Shown piece by piece: positions 27,467 to 36,605 of a stretch of DNA of 64,000 bases. The stretch is from Micromonospora sp. WMMD1120. GTDB taxonomy: Bacteria; Actinomycetota; Actinomycetes; Mycobacteriales; Micromonosporaceae. Within the stretch, counting starts at the first letter, position 1, and each line of letters starts with the position of its first letter. The notes beneath the pieces are model-generated. The model did no database searches, was not told the origin of the DNA, and saw only the letters and a program-made list of their open reading frames with translations. Where the stretch lies: contig NZ_JARUBO010000005.1 in the NCBI RefSeq assembly GCF_029626235.1, positions 3,380,501-3,444,500 of the forward strand, in the 5' to 3' direction. The translations under genes and the position numbers were made by a program.

Positions 27467-27976
27467 ATGAGCACATCCTTCCGACGTAAGGCGGCGGCGA
27501 TCACCTTCGCCGTCCTGGCGCTCAGTCTGGCCGGTGGGGGCATCGCTGTCGCCCAGCCGTCGGCGAAGGCGCCGCAGGGGGCCGTCCAACCGGCGGCCCG
27601 CGACACGGGCAACCAGCCGCCGGTCACCGCCGAGTCGGCGCGTACGGCGAGGGCCGCGTTGCAGGCGGGTGGAGCCACCACGTTGGCGGCCACCAACGTC
27701 TTCACCGTCGTCAACGCCAACGGCACCAAGGCGCGCGGCACCGGCACCGTGATCAAGTACGGCGCCGGCCAGTACGAGGTGGTGTTCGGCTACAACGTCT
27801 CGGCCGGCGCCTTCCTGGCGACCATCTCGTACGCCGGCTCCTGCTGCATCCCACCGGCCGGCGAGGTCTCTGTCGCGCCACGGCTCAGCACGCCCAACGC
27901 GGTCTTCGTGCAGACCCGCAACTCGGCCGGAACCCCTGCCGACCTGGGCTTCACCCTGCTCACCCACACTCCCTGA
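27467..27976 (+). CDS. secreted protein of unknown function
   Basis: 169-residue protein with a classical signal peptide (RRK, then AAITFAVLALSLAGGGIAVAQ, cleavage after AVA or AQP). The mature part has an Ala/Pro-rich linker of about 60 residues and a beta-rich domain of about 85 residues (FTVVNANGTKARGTGTV onward) with a Cys-Cys pair. I do not recognise the family. ATG at 27467 follows AAGGGGG. It has its own strong-looking promoter. Confidence 0.75.
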   Translation: MSTSFRRKAAAITFAVLALSLAGGGIAVAQPSAKAPQGAVQPAARDTGNQPPVTAESARTARAALQAGGATTLAATNVFTVVNANGTKARGTGTVIKYGAGQYEVVFGYNVSAGAFLATISYAGSCCIPPAGEVSVAPRLSTPNAVFVQTRNSAGTPADLGFTLLTHTP

Positions 27977-27988
27977 CCGAACCGGTTG

Positions 27989-28017
27989 CGGCCCCCGCGT
28001 CCCGTGCGCGGGGGCCG
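27989..28017 (+). terminator. terminator of the secreted-protein gene
   Basis: Perfect 11-bp stem CGGCCCCCGCG/CGCGGGGGCCG with 7-base loop. Confidence 0.7.
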
Positions 28018-28187
28018 TACCCTGCCGTCTGTCGAAAAGCGCCCGCGATGGTCGGGTCGTCCCGGCTCGGGCCGACCCGCGCCGCTCGTCACTCTTGCGC
28101 GCGGCTCGTCCCCGATCCGGCCACTCCGGTGCGGTCCGTGCCGCACAATCCGACGTTTGCCCGGCGGGTGCCCGGGAAGCAAGGACC

Positions 28188-29237
28188 GTGACGGACATCT
28201 CGGACACCCTGGCCAGCATGCCCAGCCCGGTCGATCCGGAACCGAGCGGCATCGAGCTGGAGCAGACCCTCTTCGAGGTCAAACGCGTGATCGTCGGGCA
28301 GGATCGCCTCGTCGAACGCCTGCTCATCGCCCTGGTCGCCAACGGGCACTGCCTCCTCGAAGGGGTACCCGGGGTGGCCAAGACACTCGCCGCGCAGACC
28401 CTCGCGACAGTGGTCGGCGGCACCTTCTCCCGGATCCAGTTCACCCCGGACCTGGTGCCCTCCGACATCGTTGGCACCCGGATCTACCGGGCCTCCAAGG
28501 AGACCTTCGACATCGAGTTGGGCCCGATCATGGCCAACCTGGTGCTCGCCGACGAGATCAACAGGGCGCCGGCGAAGGTCCAGTCGGCGCTGCTGGAGGC
28601 GATGGCCGAGCGGCAGGTCTCGATCGGCGGCCGCAGCTGGCCGATCCCCGAACCCTTCCTGGTGCTGGCCACCCAGAACCCGATCGAGTCCGAGGGGGTC
28701 TACCAGCTCCCGGAGGCGCAGCGCGACCGGTTCCTGATGAAGGTTCTGGTGGACTACCCCAGCGACGCCGACGAGTTGTCCATTCTCTACCGGATGAGCA
28801 CCGACCGGCCGAGCCCTCGCCAGGTGCTCGACCCGCAACGGCTGCGCGACCTCCAGGCGCAGGCCGAACGGGTCTTCGTGCACCACGCGCTCGCCGAGTA
28901 CGTGGTGCGGCTGATCCTCGCCACCCGTGACCCGGGCCGGTTCGGGCTGCCGGAGATCGCACCGCTGTTGGCGTACGGCGCCAGCCCGCGCGCCACCCTC
29001 GGCCTGGTCGCGGCGGCCCGGGCGCAGGCACTGCTGCGCGGGCGGGAGTACGTGCTGCCCGAGGACATCAGGGAGTTGGCCGTCGACGTCCTCGCCCACC
29101 GGCTGGTGCTCTCCTTCGACGCGGTCGCCGACGGGGTCTCGGCCGAGCACGTGGTACGACGACTGGTGGAGGCGGTACCACCGCCACGGCTGGCCAACGG
29201 GCAACCTCAGCCGGCGTCCGACCTGGCGGCGGCATGA
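28188..29237 (+). CDS. MoxR-family AAA+ ATPase
   Basis: 349-residue AAA+ chaperone-type ATPase. Walker A is GVPGVAKT, Walker B LVLADEIN, followed by sensor 1 (ATQNP) and the MoxR-typical EAQRDRFLMK. MoxR proteins work with VWA-domain partners in maturing or remodelling envelope complexes. GTG at 28188 has GGAAG 8 bases upstream. The stop overlaps the next start as ATGA, so it is first in an operon with DUF58 and VWA genes. Confidence 0.93.
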   Translation: MTDISDTLASMPSPVDPEPSGIELEQTLFEVKRVIVGQDRLVERLLIALVANGHCLLEGVPGVAKTLAAQTLATVVGGTFSRIQFTPDLVPSDIVGTRIYRASKETFDIELGPIMANLVLADEINRAPAKVQSALLEAMAERQVSIGGRSWPIPEPFLVLATQNPIESEGVYQLPEAQRDRFLMKVLVDYPSDADELSILYRMSTDRPSPRQVLDPQRLRDLQAQAERVFVHHALAEYVVRLILATRDPGRFGLPEIAPLLAYGASPRATLGLVAAARAQALLRGREYVLPEDIRELAVDVLAHRLVLSFDAVADGVSAEHVVRRLVEAVPPPRLANGQPQPASDLAAA

Positions 29238-30247
29238 GGCGCGCGGCCACGGCGCCCGCCGACCCCGGCCTCGCCGAGCTGGCCCCGGACCAGCGCCTGC
29301 GTCGCCTGGAGCTGACCGTCACGCGCCGGCTCAACGGGCTGCTGCACGGCCAGTACCGGGGCCTGCTCCCCGGTCCGGGCAGCGAACCGTCCGGCAGCCG
29401 CGAGTACCGGCCGGGCGAGGACGAGGTGCGGCGGATGGACTGGGCGGTCACCGCCCGTACCGCGGTGCCGCACGTCCGCCAGGTCGACGCCGACCGGGAG
29501 CTGACCACCTGGCTGCTGGTGGACGGCAGCGCCAGCATGGAGTTCGGCACTGCCGAGCTGGACAAACGGGAGCTGGCGGTGGCCGCGGTCGCGGCGGTCG
29601 GTTTCCTGACCGCGGGAGTCGGCAACCGCCTCGGCGCCCAGGTGCTGCGCGTCGACGGGGTACGCCGCTTCCCGGCGCGCAGTGGGCGTACCCATCTGCT
29701 CGCCCTGCTCCGCACGCTGCTCGCCGCCCCCCGGGCCACCGCGCCCACCGACCGGCCGGGGCGCGGCCCGGCTGTCGCGTCGCCGGACCTGGCGGACGGC
29801 CTCGACGCGCTGCACCGGGTGGCGACCCGGCGCGGTCTGGTGGTGGTGGTCTCCGACTTCCTCGACGGGCTGCCCGACGACCCCGGTCAGCCCGCGCCCT
29901 GGGAGCGGACCCTGCGTCGGCTGGCCGCCCGGCACCAGGTGCTGGCCATCGAGGTCACCGACCCGCGTGAGCTGGAGCTACCGGATGTCGGCCTGATCAC
30001 GCTCGTCGACCCGGAGACCGGCCGCCACCGCGAGGTGTGCACATCGGACCGTCGGCTGCGCGAGCGGTACGCCGAGGCCGCCGCCGCCCAGCGCACGCAG
30101 GTGCGGCAGTCGGTGCGCCGCAGCGGGGCCACCCACCTGCCGCTGCGCACCGACGGGGACTGGAGCGCGGACATCGTCCGGCACGTGCACGCCCAGCGTC
30201 GGCTGGCCGCGGCGCCGGTCGGCCAGCCCCGGGGAGGTGTGGCGTGA
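29234..30247 (+). CDS. DUF58 protein
   Basis: 337-residue protein with the DUF58 core (GPGSEPSGSREYRPGED, RMDWAVTART) and a VWA-like part with a MIDAS-type DGSAS. DUF58 proteins accompany MoxR ATPases. No membrane helix is visible, unlike some longer DUF58 proteins. Start and stop both overlap neighbours by four bases (ATGA, GTGA), indicating coupled translation. Confidence 0.9.
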   Translation: MRRAATAPADPGLAELAPDQRLRRLELTVTRRLNGLLHGQYRGLLPGPGSEPSGSREYRPGEDEVRRMDWAVTARTAVPHVRQVDADRELTTWLLVDGSASMEFGTAELDKRELAVAAVAAVGFLTAGVGNRLGAQVLRVDGVRRFPARSGRTHLLALLRTLLAAPRATAPTDRPGRGPAVASPDLADGLDALHRVATRRGLVVVVSDFLDGLPDDPGQPAPWERTLRRLAARHQVLAIEVTDPRELELPDVGLITLVDPETGRHREVCTSDRRLRERYAEAAAAQRTQVRQSVRRSGATHLPLRTDGDWSADIVRHVHAQRRLAAAPVGQPRGGVA

Positions 30248-31203
30248 GCTGGCAGTCGCCGCTGCGACTCTGGTTGCTGCTCGGCGTGCTCGCCCTCGTC
30301 GTCGCCTATTTGGTGCTACAACGGCGGCGCAGCCGGTACGCGGTGCGTTTCACCAACCTGCGACTGCTCGACCGGGTGGCGCCGGATCGGCCCGCCTGGC
30401 GTCGGCACGTGCCGGCCGGGCTCTTCCTCGCCATGCTGGCCCTGCTCGTGGTCGGCTTCGCCCGGCCCAGCGCCGAGGTGCGGGTGCCCCGCGAACGCGC
30501 CACGGTGATGGTGGCGGTGGACGTGTCCACGTCGATGCTCGCCACCGACGTCGAGCCGGACCGGTTGGGCGCGGCAAAGCAGGCGGCCCGCCGCTTCGCC
30601 GAAGGGCTGCCCGACGAGTTCAACGTGGGACTCGTCGCGTTCGCCGGCAGCGCTGCCGTCCTGGTGCCGCCGGGCACCGACCGGGACGCCCTCGACGAGG
30701 GGATCGGCCGGCTCGCCGAGGGGATCACCGGCGTGCAGGGCACCGCTATCGGTGAGGCGATCAACACCTCGCTCGGCGCGGTGAAGAGTCTGGACAGCGC
30801 GGCCGCGAAGGAACCGCCGCCGGCCCGGATCATCCTGCTCTCCGACGGCGCCAACACCGCCGGGATGGACCCGATGGAGGCGGCGACGGAGGCGGTGTCG
30901 GCGGAGGTGCCGGTGCACTCGATCTCCTTCGGGACGCCGAACGGGTTCGTCGACCGGGGTGGTCGGCCCATCCAGGTGCCCGTCGACGGGCAGACCCTCA
31001 GGGAGGTCGCCGAGGAGACCGGCGGAATGTTCCACGAGGCCAGCACGACCGACGAGCTGCGCGCCGTCTACGACGACATCGGCAGCTCGGTGGGCTACCG
31101 CACCGAGCGGCAGGACGTGTCGGCCCGGTTCATCGGCCTCGGACTGGTGTTCGCGATGGGCGCCGCCGCCGGTTCGATGCGGTGGTTCTCCCGACTGCCC
31201 TGA
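30244..31203 (+). CDS. VWA-domain membrane protein (BatA-like)
   Basis: 319-residue protein: two N-terminal membrane helices (residues 5-20 and about 58-75), a VWA domain with MIDAS motif DVSTS and the later SDGANT, and a C-terminal helix (FIGLGLVFAMGAAAGSM). This is the BatA topology. With MoxR and DUF58 it forms the usual three-gene set; BatB and TPR genes often found elsewhere are absent. GTG start overlaps the DUF58 stop. Confidence 0.92.
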   Translation: MSWQSPLRLWLLLGVLALVVAYLVLQRRRSRYAVRFTNLRLLDRVAPDRPAWRRHVPAGLFLAMLALLVVGFARPSAEVRVPRERATVMVAVDVSTSMLATDVEPDRLGAAKQAARRFAEGLPDEFNVGLVAFAGSAAVLVPPGTDRDALDEGIGRLAEGITGVQGTAIGEAINTSLGAVKSLDSAAAKEPPPARIILLSDGANTAGMDPMEAATEAVSAEVPVHSISFGTPNGFVDRGGRPIQVPVDGQTLREVAEETGGMFHEASTTDELRAVYDDIGSSVGYRTERQDVSARFIGLGLVFAMGAAAGSMRWFSRLP

Positions 31204-31236
31204 CCGCCGCGCCGATGTCGACAGTGAGGAGTACGC

Positions 31237-32091
31237 ATGGCAGTGCAGACCGGACTGGGCGAGCCGCGTGGTCCCTGGTTCATCTCCCCGGAACTCGGTC
31301 CGGACGGGCGCGGGTGGTGGGACGCGCCGGACCGCGACCCGGGCGGGCAACGGCCGCGACGGCTGCTCGCCGTGCTGGCCGTGGTGGCGGTCTCCGCCGT
31401 TTCGGGCGCGCTCGCCGGCGGCGTGGTGGCCTCCCGGGACGGCGGTGCCGGACCGGCCGCCGCGTCCGCCGCCCCGGTGCCGGCCGAGTTGGTCACCGCT
31501 GCCGAGCGGACCGTGCCCGGGGTGGTGTCGGTGCTGACCGGCGGTACGACGAGCGGGTCCGCGACCGGCTCCGGCTTCGCGGTGGACGACCAGCAGCACC
31601 TGATCACCAACGACCACATCCTGGCCAAGGGCGGCGGTGGGCCGGTGACAGTGGAACTGCCCGACGGCCGGCGGTTCGCCGCCGAGGTGGTCGGCCGGGA
31701 GCCGCGCAGCGACCTGGCGGTGCTGAAGGTGCCGGCGTCGGCCGGCCTCACCCCGTTGCCGCTGGCCAAGCCGGGTGGAACCCGGGTCGGTGAACCGGTG
31801 CTCGCGGTCGGGTCGCCGCTCGGTCTGGCCGGGACGGTGACGGCGGGCATCGTCAGCGCGCTGGACCGCGAGGTGCGGCTGGGCAACAACCGGCACACCG
31901 CGGTGCAGACCGACGCGTCCATCAACCCCGGCAACTCCGGTGGGCCACTGGTCAACGCGCGGGGCGAGGTGGTCGGCGTGAACACCGCCATCGCCACCAT
32001 CGACGGCAACGGGTCGATCGGCATCGGGTTCGCCATCCCGATCGAGCAGGTGCAGCAGACTGCCGACACGATCATCGGCAAGGGCGGCTGA
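31237..32091 (+). CDS. trypsin-like serine protease (HtrA type, no PDZ)
   Basis: 284-residue membrane-anchored protease: about 45 cytoplasmic residues, one helix (LLAVLAVVAVSAVSGALAGG), then a chymotrypsin fold with the triad H127 (TNDHIL), D159 (SDLAVL) and S234 (GNSGGPL). There is no PDZ domain, which is shorter than DegP but common in actinobacterial HtrA-like proteases. Located 33 bases after the VWA gene, probably the last gene of the MoxR operon. Confidence 0.9.
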   Translation: MAVQTGLGEPRGPWFISPELGPDGRGWWDAPDRDPGGQRPRRLLAVLAVVAVSAVSGALAGGVVASRDGGAGPAAASAAPVPAELVTAAERTVPGVVSVLTGGTTSGSATGSGFAVDDQQHLITNDHILAKGGGGPVTVELPDGRRFAAEVVGREPRSDLAVLKVPASAGLTPLPLAKPGGTRVGEPVLAVGSPLGLAGTVTAGIVSALDREVRLGNNRHTAVQTDASINPGNSGGPLVNARGEVVGVNTAIATIDGNGSIGIGFAIPIEQVQQTADTIIGKGG

Positions 32092-32151
32092 CCTGCCCGG
32101 ACGGCCCGTGCCGCCGGCTCTGTCGGATATCCGGCGCGGCGGGATCGAATT

Positions 32152-32484
32152 ATGGAAATATCGCCGGCGGTCTGGATACTGGCGGAGGTGGAGCGTCCTC
32201 TTCTCGTGGTCCTCCTGCTGGTGGGCCTCGTCATCGGGTGTGCGGTGGGGTCGGCGTACGCGCGGGCACGACGCGGGTGGAACGACTACCAGACGGTCAA
32301 GAGATCGGTGCCCGGCGCTCGTCGGGGCGCCTGGTCGCTGATCCGCGGGGTCACCGTGAAGGCCGTGGTGATCGCGCTGTTGCTCTTCGGCGCGGTGGCG
32401 TACGCGGCGGTCGGCGCCGACGAGGAGACCGCCGGTCCGGCGCCCAGCCAGTCGCCGGGCGGGAGCGGGCAGCCGCACCGGTGA
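32152..32484 (+). CDS. small membrane protein, unknown
   Basis: 110 residues with two hydrophobic helices (about 15-35 and 68-88) separated by a basic loop, and a Pro/Ser/Gly tail. No recognised family. ATG at 32152 lacks a clear ribosome-binding site; an internal GTG near the first helix is possible. Confidence 0.6.
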   Translation: MEISPAVWILAEVERPLLVVLLLVGLVIGCAVGSAYARARRGWNDYQTVKRSVPGARRGAWSLIRGVTVKAVVIALLLFGAVAYAAVGADEETAGPAPSQSPGGSGQPHR

Positions 32485-32517
32485 CCCGGACGGCTCGTTC
32501 CGGGTTAGCCTCGGGAC

Positions 32518-32943
32518 GTGGACGACGGACTGCGGGTGACCGACCGGTGGGTCGTCCCCGCCGGGGAGCTGCGGGAGCGCTTCTCCCGCTCGTCCGGGCC
32601 GGGCGGGCAGGGCGTGAACACCGCCGACTCCCGGGTCGAGCTGAGCTACGACCTGGCCAACTCTCCGGGCGTACCGGAGTCGCTGCGCGCGCGGGCGTTG
32701 GCCCGGCTGGCCAACCGGCTCGTCGACGGGGTGCTGACGATCGCCGCCAGTGAGCACCGCGCGCAGTTGGCCAACCGGGAGGCGGCCCGGGAACGGATGG
32801 CCGCGCTGCTGCGGGAGGCCGCCGCGCCGCCACCGCCGCCCCGTCGTGCGACCCGTCCGTCGCGCGGGGCCAAGGAGCGCCGGCTGGCCGAGAAGAAGCG
32901 CCAGTCCCAGCGCAAACGCGACCGCCGCGTCGACGGCGAGTAG
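32518..32943 (+). CDS. arfB: ribosome-rescue peptidyl-tRNA hydrolase ArfB
   Basis: 141-residue class I release-factor-like protein. The GGQ motif (29-31, in SGPGGQGVN) hydrolyses peptidyl-tRNA, and the Lys/Arg-rich tail (KERRLAEKKRQSQRKRDRR) enters the empty mRNA channel of stalled ribosomes. Length matches ArfB/ICT1 rather than RF1/RF2. GTG at 32518 lies 6 bases after a -10-like TAGCCT, suggesting a leaderless mRNA. Confidence 0.92.
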   Translation: MDDGLRVTDRWVVPAGELRERFSRSSGPGGQGVNTADSRVELSYDLANSPGVPESLRARALARLANRLVDGVLTIAASEHRAQLANREAARERMAALLREAAAPPPPPRRATRPSRGAKERRLAEKKRQSQRKRDRRVDGE

Positions 32944-33076
32944 TCCACGCCTCTGCACGAGGCTTGATCGGCTGGGGAACCGTAACGGCAGCAGTTCGAG
33001 GGTCGTTGCTACCTGTGCGAGGCCCGCCAGGACCGCAGGCCCCGGCGTGCCCACGATCAGCGACGGAGTGGAACCG

Positions 33077-33919
33077 ATGACGATAAGACGGCGAGTGGCG
33101 AACCTGCTGACTGGTGGTGTCAGTCCGGCACTGACGGCTCGGGTCGGCTCGGCCTATCTGTCCGCGCTGCACCGGACCCGTTGCCGGGTGCGGTACGTCG
33201 ACGGCGAATGGATCCACCGCTACCCGAGCGGCACCGTGGTGAACACCTACCTCTGCCCGATCACTCCGGAGCAACAGGATCGGGAAGCCGAGGACTACTC
33301 GCTCCACGACTACCGGATCCAGCCGGGCGACACGGTTGTCGACTGCGGCGCGGGGGTCGGCGGTGAGGTCCGGCTCTTCTCCCGGCTCGTCGGGCCCAGC
33401 GGAAAGGTGGTCGCGATCGAGGCACACCCACGGACCTTCGGCTGCCTGCGCCGCTCGATACAGCTGAACGGCCTGACGAACGTGGTGCCGGTGGAGTGCG
33501 CGTTGGTCGAGGAGCCGGGCACGGTCCACCTCGACGACGACCAGGAAGGGCACATCAGCAACGGGCTGACAACGGATCTGGCGCACTCGGTCGCAGTGAC
33601 GGGGCGCACTCTTGAGGAGCTGTTCACCAGTCTGGGCATCGAACGCGTCGATCTCCTGAAGATGAACATCGAGGGTGCCGAGCTTCCCGCGCTCCGTGGC
33701 GCATCGGGCGCGCTGAAGCGGGTTCGCCGGCTCGTCGTCTCCTGTCACGACTTCCGGGCGGACCGACCCGGGTGCGAGTGGCAACGCACCTTCAAGGAGG
33801 TGGTCGAGCTGCTGCAGGAGGCCGGTTACACGATCAAGACCCGCCCCGACGACCCCCGCCCCTGGGTGCCCTACTACGTGTACGCCACCCGCCCCCCGGT
33901 CGCCGGATGGATGCCGTAG
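33077..33919 (+). CDS. FkbM-family methyltransferase
   Basis: 280-residue SAM-dependent methyltransferase: motif I VVDCGAGVGGEVRLF, the FkbM-typical IEAHPRTFGCLRRSI, and the downstream LLKMNIEGAE. FkbM enzymes methylate hydroxyls of secondary metabolites or glycans; no biosynthetic cluster is adjacent, so the substrate is unknown. ATG at 33077 has GGAGTGG upstream. Confidence 0.88.
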   Translation: MTIRRRVANLLTGGVSPALTARVGSAYLSALHRTRCRVRYVDGEWIHRYPSGTVVNTYLCPITPEQQDREAEDYSLHDYRIQPGDTVVDCGAGVGGEVRLFSRLVGPSGKVVAIEAHPRTFGCLRRSIQLNGLTNVVPVECALVEEPGTVHLDDDQEGHISNGLTTDLAHSVAVTGRTLEELFTSLGIERVDLLKMNIEGAELPALRGASGALKRVRRLVVSCHDFRADRPGCEWQRTFKEVVELLQEAGYTIKTRPDDPRPWVPYYVYATRPPVAGWMP

Positions 33920-33963
33920 TCAGCGCCGTGTCGGATCGCGTCCCGTCGCTCGGTGCTGACAAA

Positions 33964-33985
33964 ATCTGGAATCTGTTAGCCAGAT
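33964..33985. promoter_or_regulatory. palindrome upstream of the aldo/keto reductase
   Basis: ATCTGG and CCAGAT arms separated by 10 bases, about 40 bases before the reductase start. Possible operator for the downstream TetR regulator. Confidence 0.4.
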
Positions 33986-34024
33986 GATGTACGTTGGTGT
34001 CGTCACCCAGGGAAGGACGACATC

Positions 34025-35023
34025 ATGAACAACCGCACCCTCGGCACCACCGGCCCCACCGTCTCCGCGCTCGGCCTCGGCCTGATGGGCATGTCCGACC
34101 TCTACGGCGCCGCCGACGAGGCGGAGAGCATCGCCACCATCCACGCCGCGCTCGACGCCGGTATCACGTTGCTCGACACCGGCGACTTCTACGGGATGGG
34201 CCACAACGAGATGCTGCTGCGCGACGCGCTGCGCGGCCGCAACCGCGACAACGCGGTGATCAGCGTCAAGTTCGGCGCGCTGCGTGACAGCGAGGGCGGC
34301 TGGAACGGCAACGACGTCCGACCCGTCGCGATCAAGAACTTCCTGGCGTACACGCTGCGCCGGCTCGGCACCGATCACGTCGACATCTACCGCCCGGCCC
34401 GGCTCGCGCCGGACGTGCCGGTCGAGGACGTGATGGGCACCCTGGCCGACCTGGTCAAGGCCGGTCACATCCGGCACATCGGCCTGTCCGAGGTGAGCGC
34501 GGAGACCCTGCGCCGCGCGCACGCCGTGCACCCCGTCGCCGATCTCCAGCTCGAATACTCGTTGATCTCCCGGGACCCCGAGGCCGCGATCCTGCCCACC
34601 GCCCGCGAGCTGGGCGTCGGCGTCACCGCGTACGGGGTGCTGTCCCGGGGCCTGATCAGCGGCCACTGGACACCGCAGCGGGAGACCGACTCCACCGACT
34701 TCCGCAGCCACCTGCCCCGGTTCGCCGGTGCGAACCTGGACCGCAACCTCGCCCTGGTGGACGCGCTGCGCACCGTCGCCGAGGCGCGTGGCGTCACAGT
34801 GGCGCAGATCGCCATCGCCTGGGTGCTGTCCCGGGGCGGGGACATCGTGCCGCTGATCGGCGCCCGCCGCCGGGAGCGGCTGACCGAGGCGCTCGGCGCG
34901 GCGGAGGTCACCCTGACCGAGGCCGACCTCGCCGCGATCGAGGCCGCCGTCCCGTCCGGGGCGGCAGCCGGCTCCCGCTACGACGAGGCGCAGATGGCGT
35001 TCCTGGACAGCGAGCGGGCATGA
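34025..35023 (+). CDS. aldo/keto reductase
   Basis: 332-residue NADPH-dependent TIM-barrel reductase of aldehydes and ketones. Catalytic tetrad: Asp in LLDTGDFYG, Tyr of the same motif, Lys in ISVKFGAL; the position where the tetrad His is usual (LHRxD in many) reads YRPARLAP, so the His is replaced. IGLSEVSAETLRR is typical of the AKR13-like group. ATG follows GGGAAGGA. The next gene is a TetR regulator on the same strand, probably co-transcribed and controlling it. Confidence 0.92.
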   Translation: MNNRTLGTTGPTVSALGLGLMGMSDLYGAADEAESIATIHAALDAGITLLDTGDFYGMGHNEMLLRDALRGRNRDNAVISVKFGALRDSEGGWNGNDVRPVAIKNFLAYTLRRLGTDHVDIYRPARLAPDVPVEDVMGTLADLVKAGHIRHIGLSEVSAETLRRAHAVHPVADLQLEYSLISRDPEAAILPTARELGVGVTAYGVLSRGLISGHWTPQRETDSTDFRSHLPRFAGANLDRNLALVDALRTVAEARGVTVAQIAIAWVLSRGGDIVPLIGARRRERLTEALGAAEVTLTEADLAAIEAAVPSGAAAGSRYDEAQMAFLDSERA

Positions 35024-35096
35024 CCGCGGTGCCGTGGCGCGACCGTCGGCCGGGGGTCGCGCCACGGTCGGCGGCCCGGTCAGGAAGGCTGGGCTC

Positions 35097-35693
35097 ATGA
35101 GCGACACCACCGCCCTGACGGCCGACCGCATCCTGGACACCGCCGAGGAGGTGCTGCGCCGCTACGGGCCGGCCAAGGCCACGGTGTTGGACGTCGCCCG
35201 TGCCCTGAGCGTCAGCCACGGCAGCGTCTACCGGCACTTCGCCAGCAAGGCCGCTCTGCGCGAGGCGGTCGCCGAGCGCTGGCTGGCCCGGGTGTCCACC
35301 CCCCTGATCGGCGTGGCCACCGGTTCCGCCTCCGCGCCGGAGCGGCTGCGCCGGTGGCTGGCCGAGCTGAGCGGCACCAAGCGGCGGATGGCCCGGGAGG
35401 ACCCGGAGCTGTTCGACAACTTCCACCAGCTCGCCACGCTCTCCGAGGGGGCGGTCGCCACCCACCTCGAGGTGCTCGCCGGCCAGCTCAGCGTGATCGT
35501 GGCGGACGGGGTGGCGGCCGGCGAGTTCGGCGTGGCCGATCCGGCGGTCGCCGGTCGGGCGATCCTCCAGGCCACCGCCCGCTTCCACCACCCGGCCCAC
35601 CGCACCGAATGGGACGAGCCAGGGCTCGCCGACGACCTGACGGCGGTGGTCGACCTGCTGATCGACGGGCTGCGCACCCGCGCCCCGAGCTGA
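35097..35693 (+). CDS. TetR-family regulator
   Basis: 198 residues. N-terminal helix-turn-helix (about 25-50, with SVSHGSVYRHFASKAALREA) and a ligand domain with the HPAH-type helix of the TetR C-terminal family (FHHPAHRTEW). ATG at 35097 follows AGGAAGG. Located 73 bases after the aldo/keto reductase; it probably regulates that gene, perhaps through the palindrome at 33964. Confidence 0.92.
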   Translation: MSDTTALTADRILDTAEEVLRRYGPAKATVLDVARALSVSHGSVYRHFASKAALREAVAERWLARVSTPLIGVATGSASAPERLRRWLAELSGTKRRMAREDPELFDNFHQLATLSEGAVATHLEVLAGQLSVIVADGVAAGEFGVADPAVAGRAILQATARFHHPAHRTEWDEPGLADDLTAVVDLLIDGLRTRAPS

Positions 35694-35703
35694 CCTCTCC
35701 GGG

Positions 35704-36570
35704 TCAGGCCGGTACCGCGGCCAGCAGCCGCTCGCGCAGCACCGCGGCCCGCTCGGCGAACCCGCGCTGCGCCGCCGCGTACTCGGCGCGTCCCTCCGGG
35801 GTCTCCACCCGCACCGGTGGGTAGCCCAGCGCCGCCAGGTCGTACGGGCTGGCCCGCATGTCCAACGTGCGGATCTCCCGGGCCAGGTCGAACGCGTCGG
35901 CCACCAGCTCCGAGGGGACCAACGGCGACAGCTTGTACGCCCACTTGTAGAGATCCATGTTGGCGTGTAAGCAACCCGGCTGCTCGTTCGCGTGCTGCGT
36001 CTCCCGGGTCGGCGTGAGCACGTTCAGCGGACGGGCCGGCGGGGTGAAGAACCGGAACGCGTCGAAGTGGCTGCACCGTACGCCCCGGTCCTCGACGACG
36101 GCGGCGGTCCGCTCCGCGCTCAGTCGCAGCGGCCACGCGTTGTGGCGCAGCTCCTCCTGCGTCTGCCGGTAGACCATCGCCCACTCGTGCATCCCGAAAC
36201 AACCGAAGTGCGGCGCCCGCCCACCCGTCGCCAGCAACAGCGAGCGGATCCACGCGATGGACTCGCCGCGCCGCGCGCGTACCCCAGCGGTGTCGAGGGT
36301 GACCCCGGCGGCGGTGGCGCGGTAGTCCCGGCCGAACTCGGCGGTGGCGGCGTCGCGCAGCTCGACCCCCGCGCCCGGATGCCACCGGCGCAGCTGGGCC
36401 GGGCGGTGCGAGTAGTAGGTGAACAGGAAGTCGGCCACCGGATGCCGTTCACCACGGCGACGGCGCGAAAGGTGCGGGGTGAGCCAGACGTCCACCCGCT
36501 CCTCGTGGGCCAGCCGGCGGGCCCGCCACTGCGCCGCGTCGAGCACGGCGGGGGCGAGGGCGGCGGTCAC
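35704..36570 (-). CDS. conserved actinobacterial protein (often named 3-methyladenine DNA glycosylase)
   Basis: 288-residue cytoplasmic protein with strongly conserved-looking blocks FLFTYYSHRPAQLRRWHPG, HFGCFGMHEWAMVYR and GCLHANMDLYKWAYK. Similar actinobacterial proteins are, from memory, labelled 3-methyladenine DNA glycosylase, but I see none of the usual HhH or AlkA features, so the activity should be taken as unproven. GTG at 36570 begins VTAALAPAVLDAAQW; no strong ribosome-binding site. Confidence 0.7.
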   Translation of the reverse strand: MTAALAPAVLDAAQWRARRLAHEERVDVWLTPHLSRRRRGERHPVADFLFTYYSHRPAQLRRWHPGAGVELRDAATAEFGRDYRATAAGVTLDTAGVRARRGESIAWIRSLLLATGGRAPHFGCFGMHEWAMVYRQTQEELRHNAWPLRLSAERTAAVVEDRGVRCSHFDAFRFFTPPARPLNVLTPTRETQHANEQPGCLHANMDLYKWAYKLSPLVPSELVADAFDLAREIRTLDMRASPYDLAALGYPPVRVETPEGRAEYAAAQRGFAERAAVLRERLLAAVPA

Positions 36571-36605
36571 GCACCCAAGGGTACGACCGCCGCCCCGCCC
36601 GCCGA

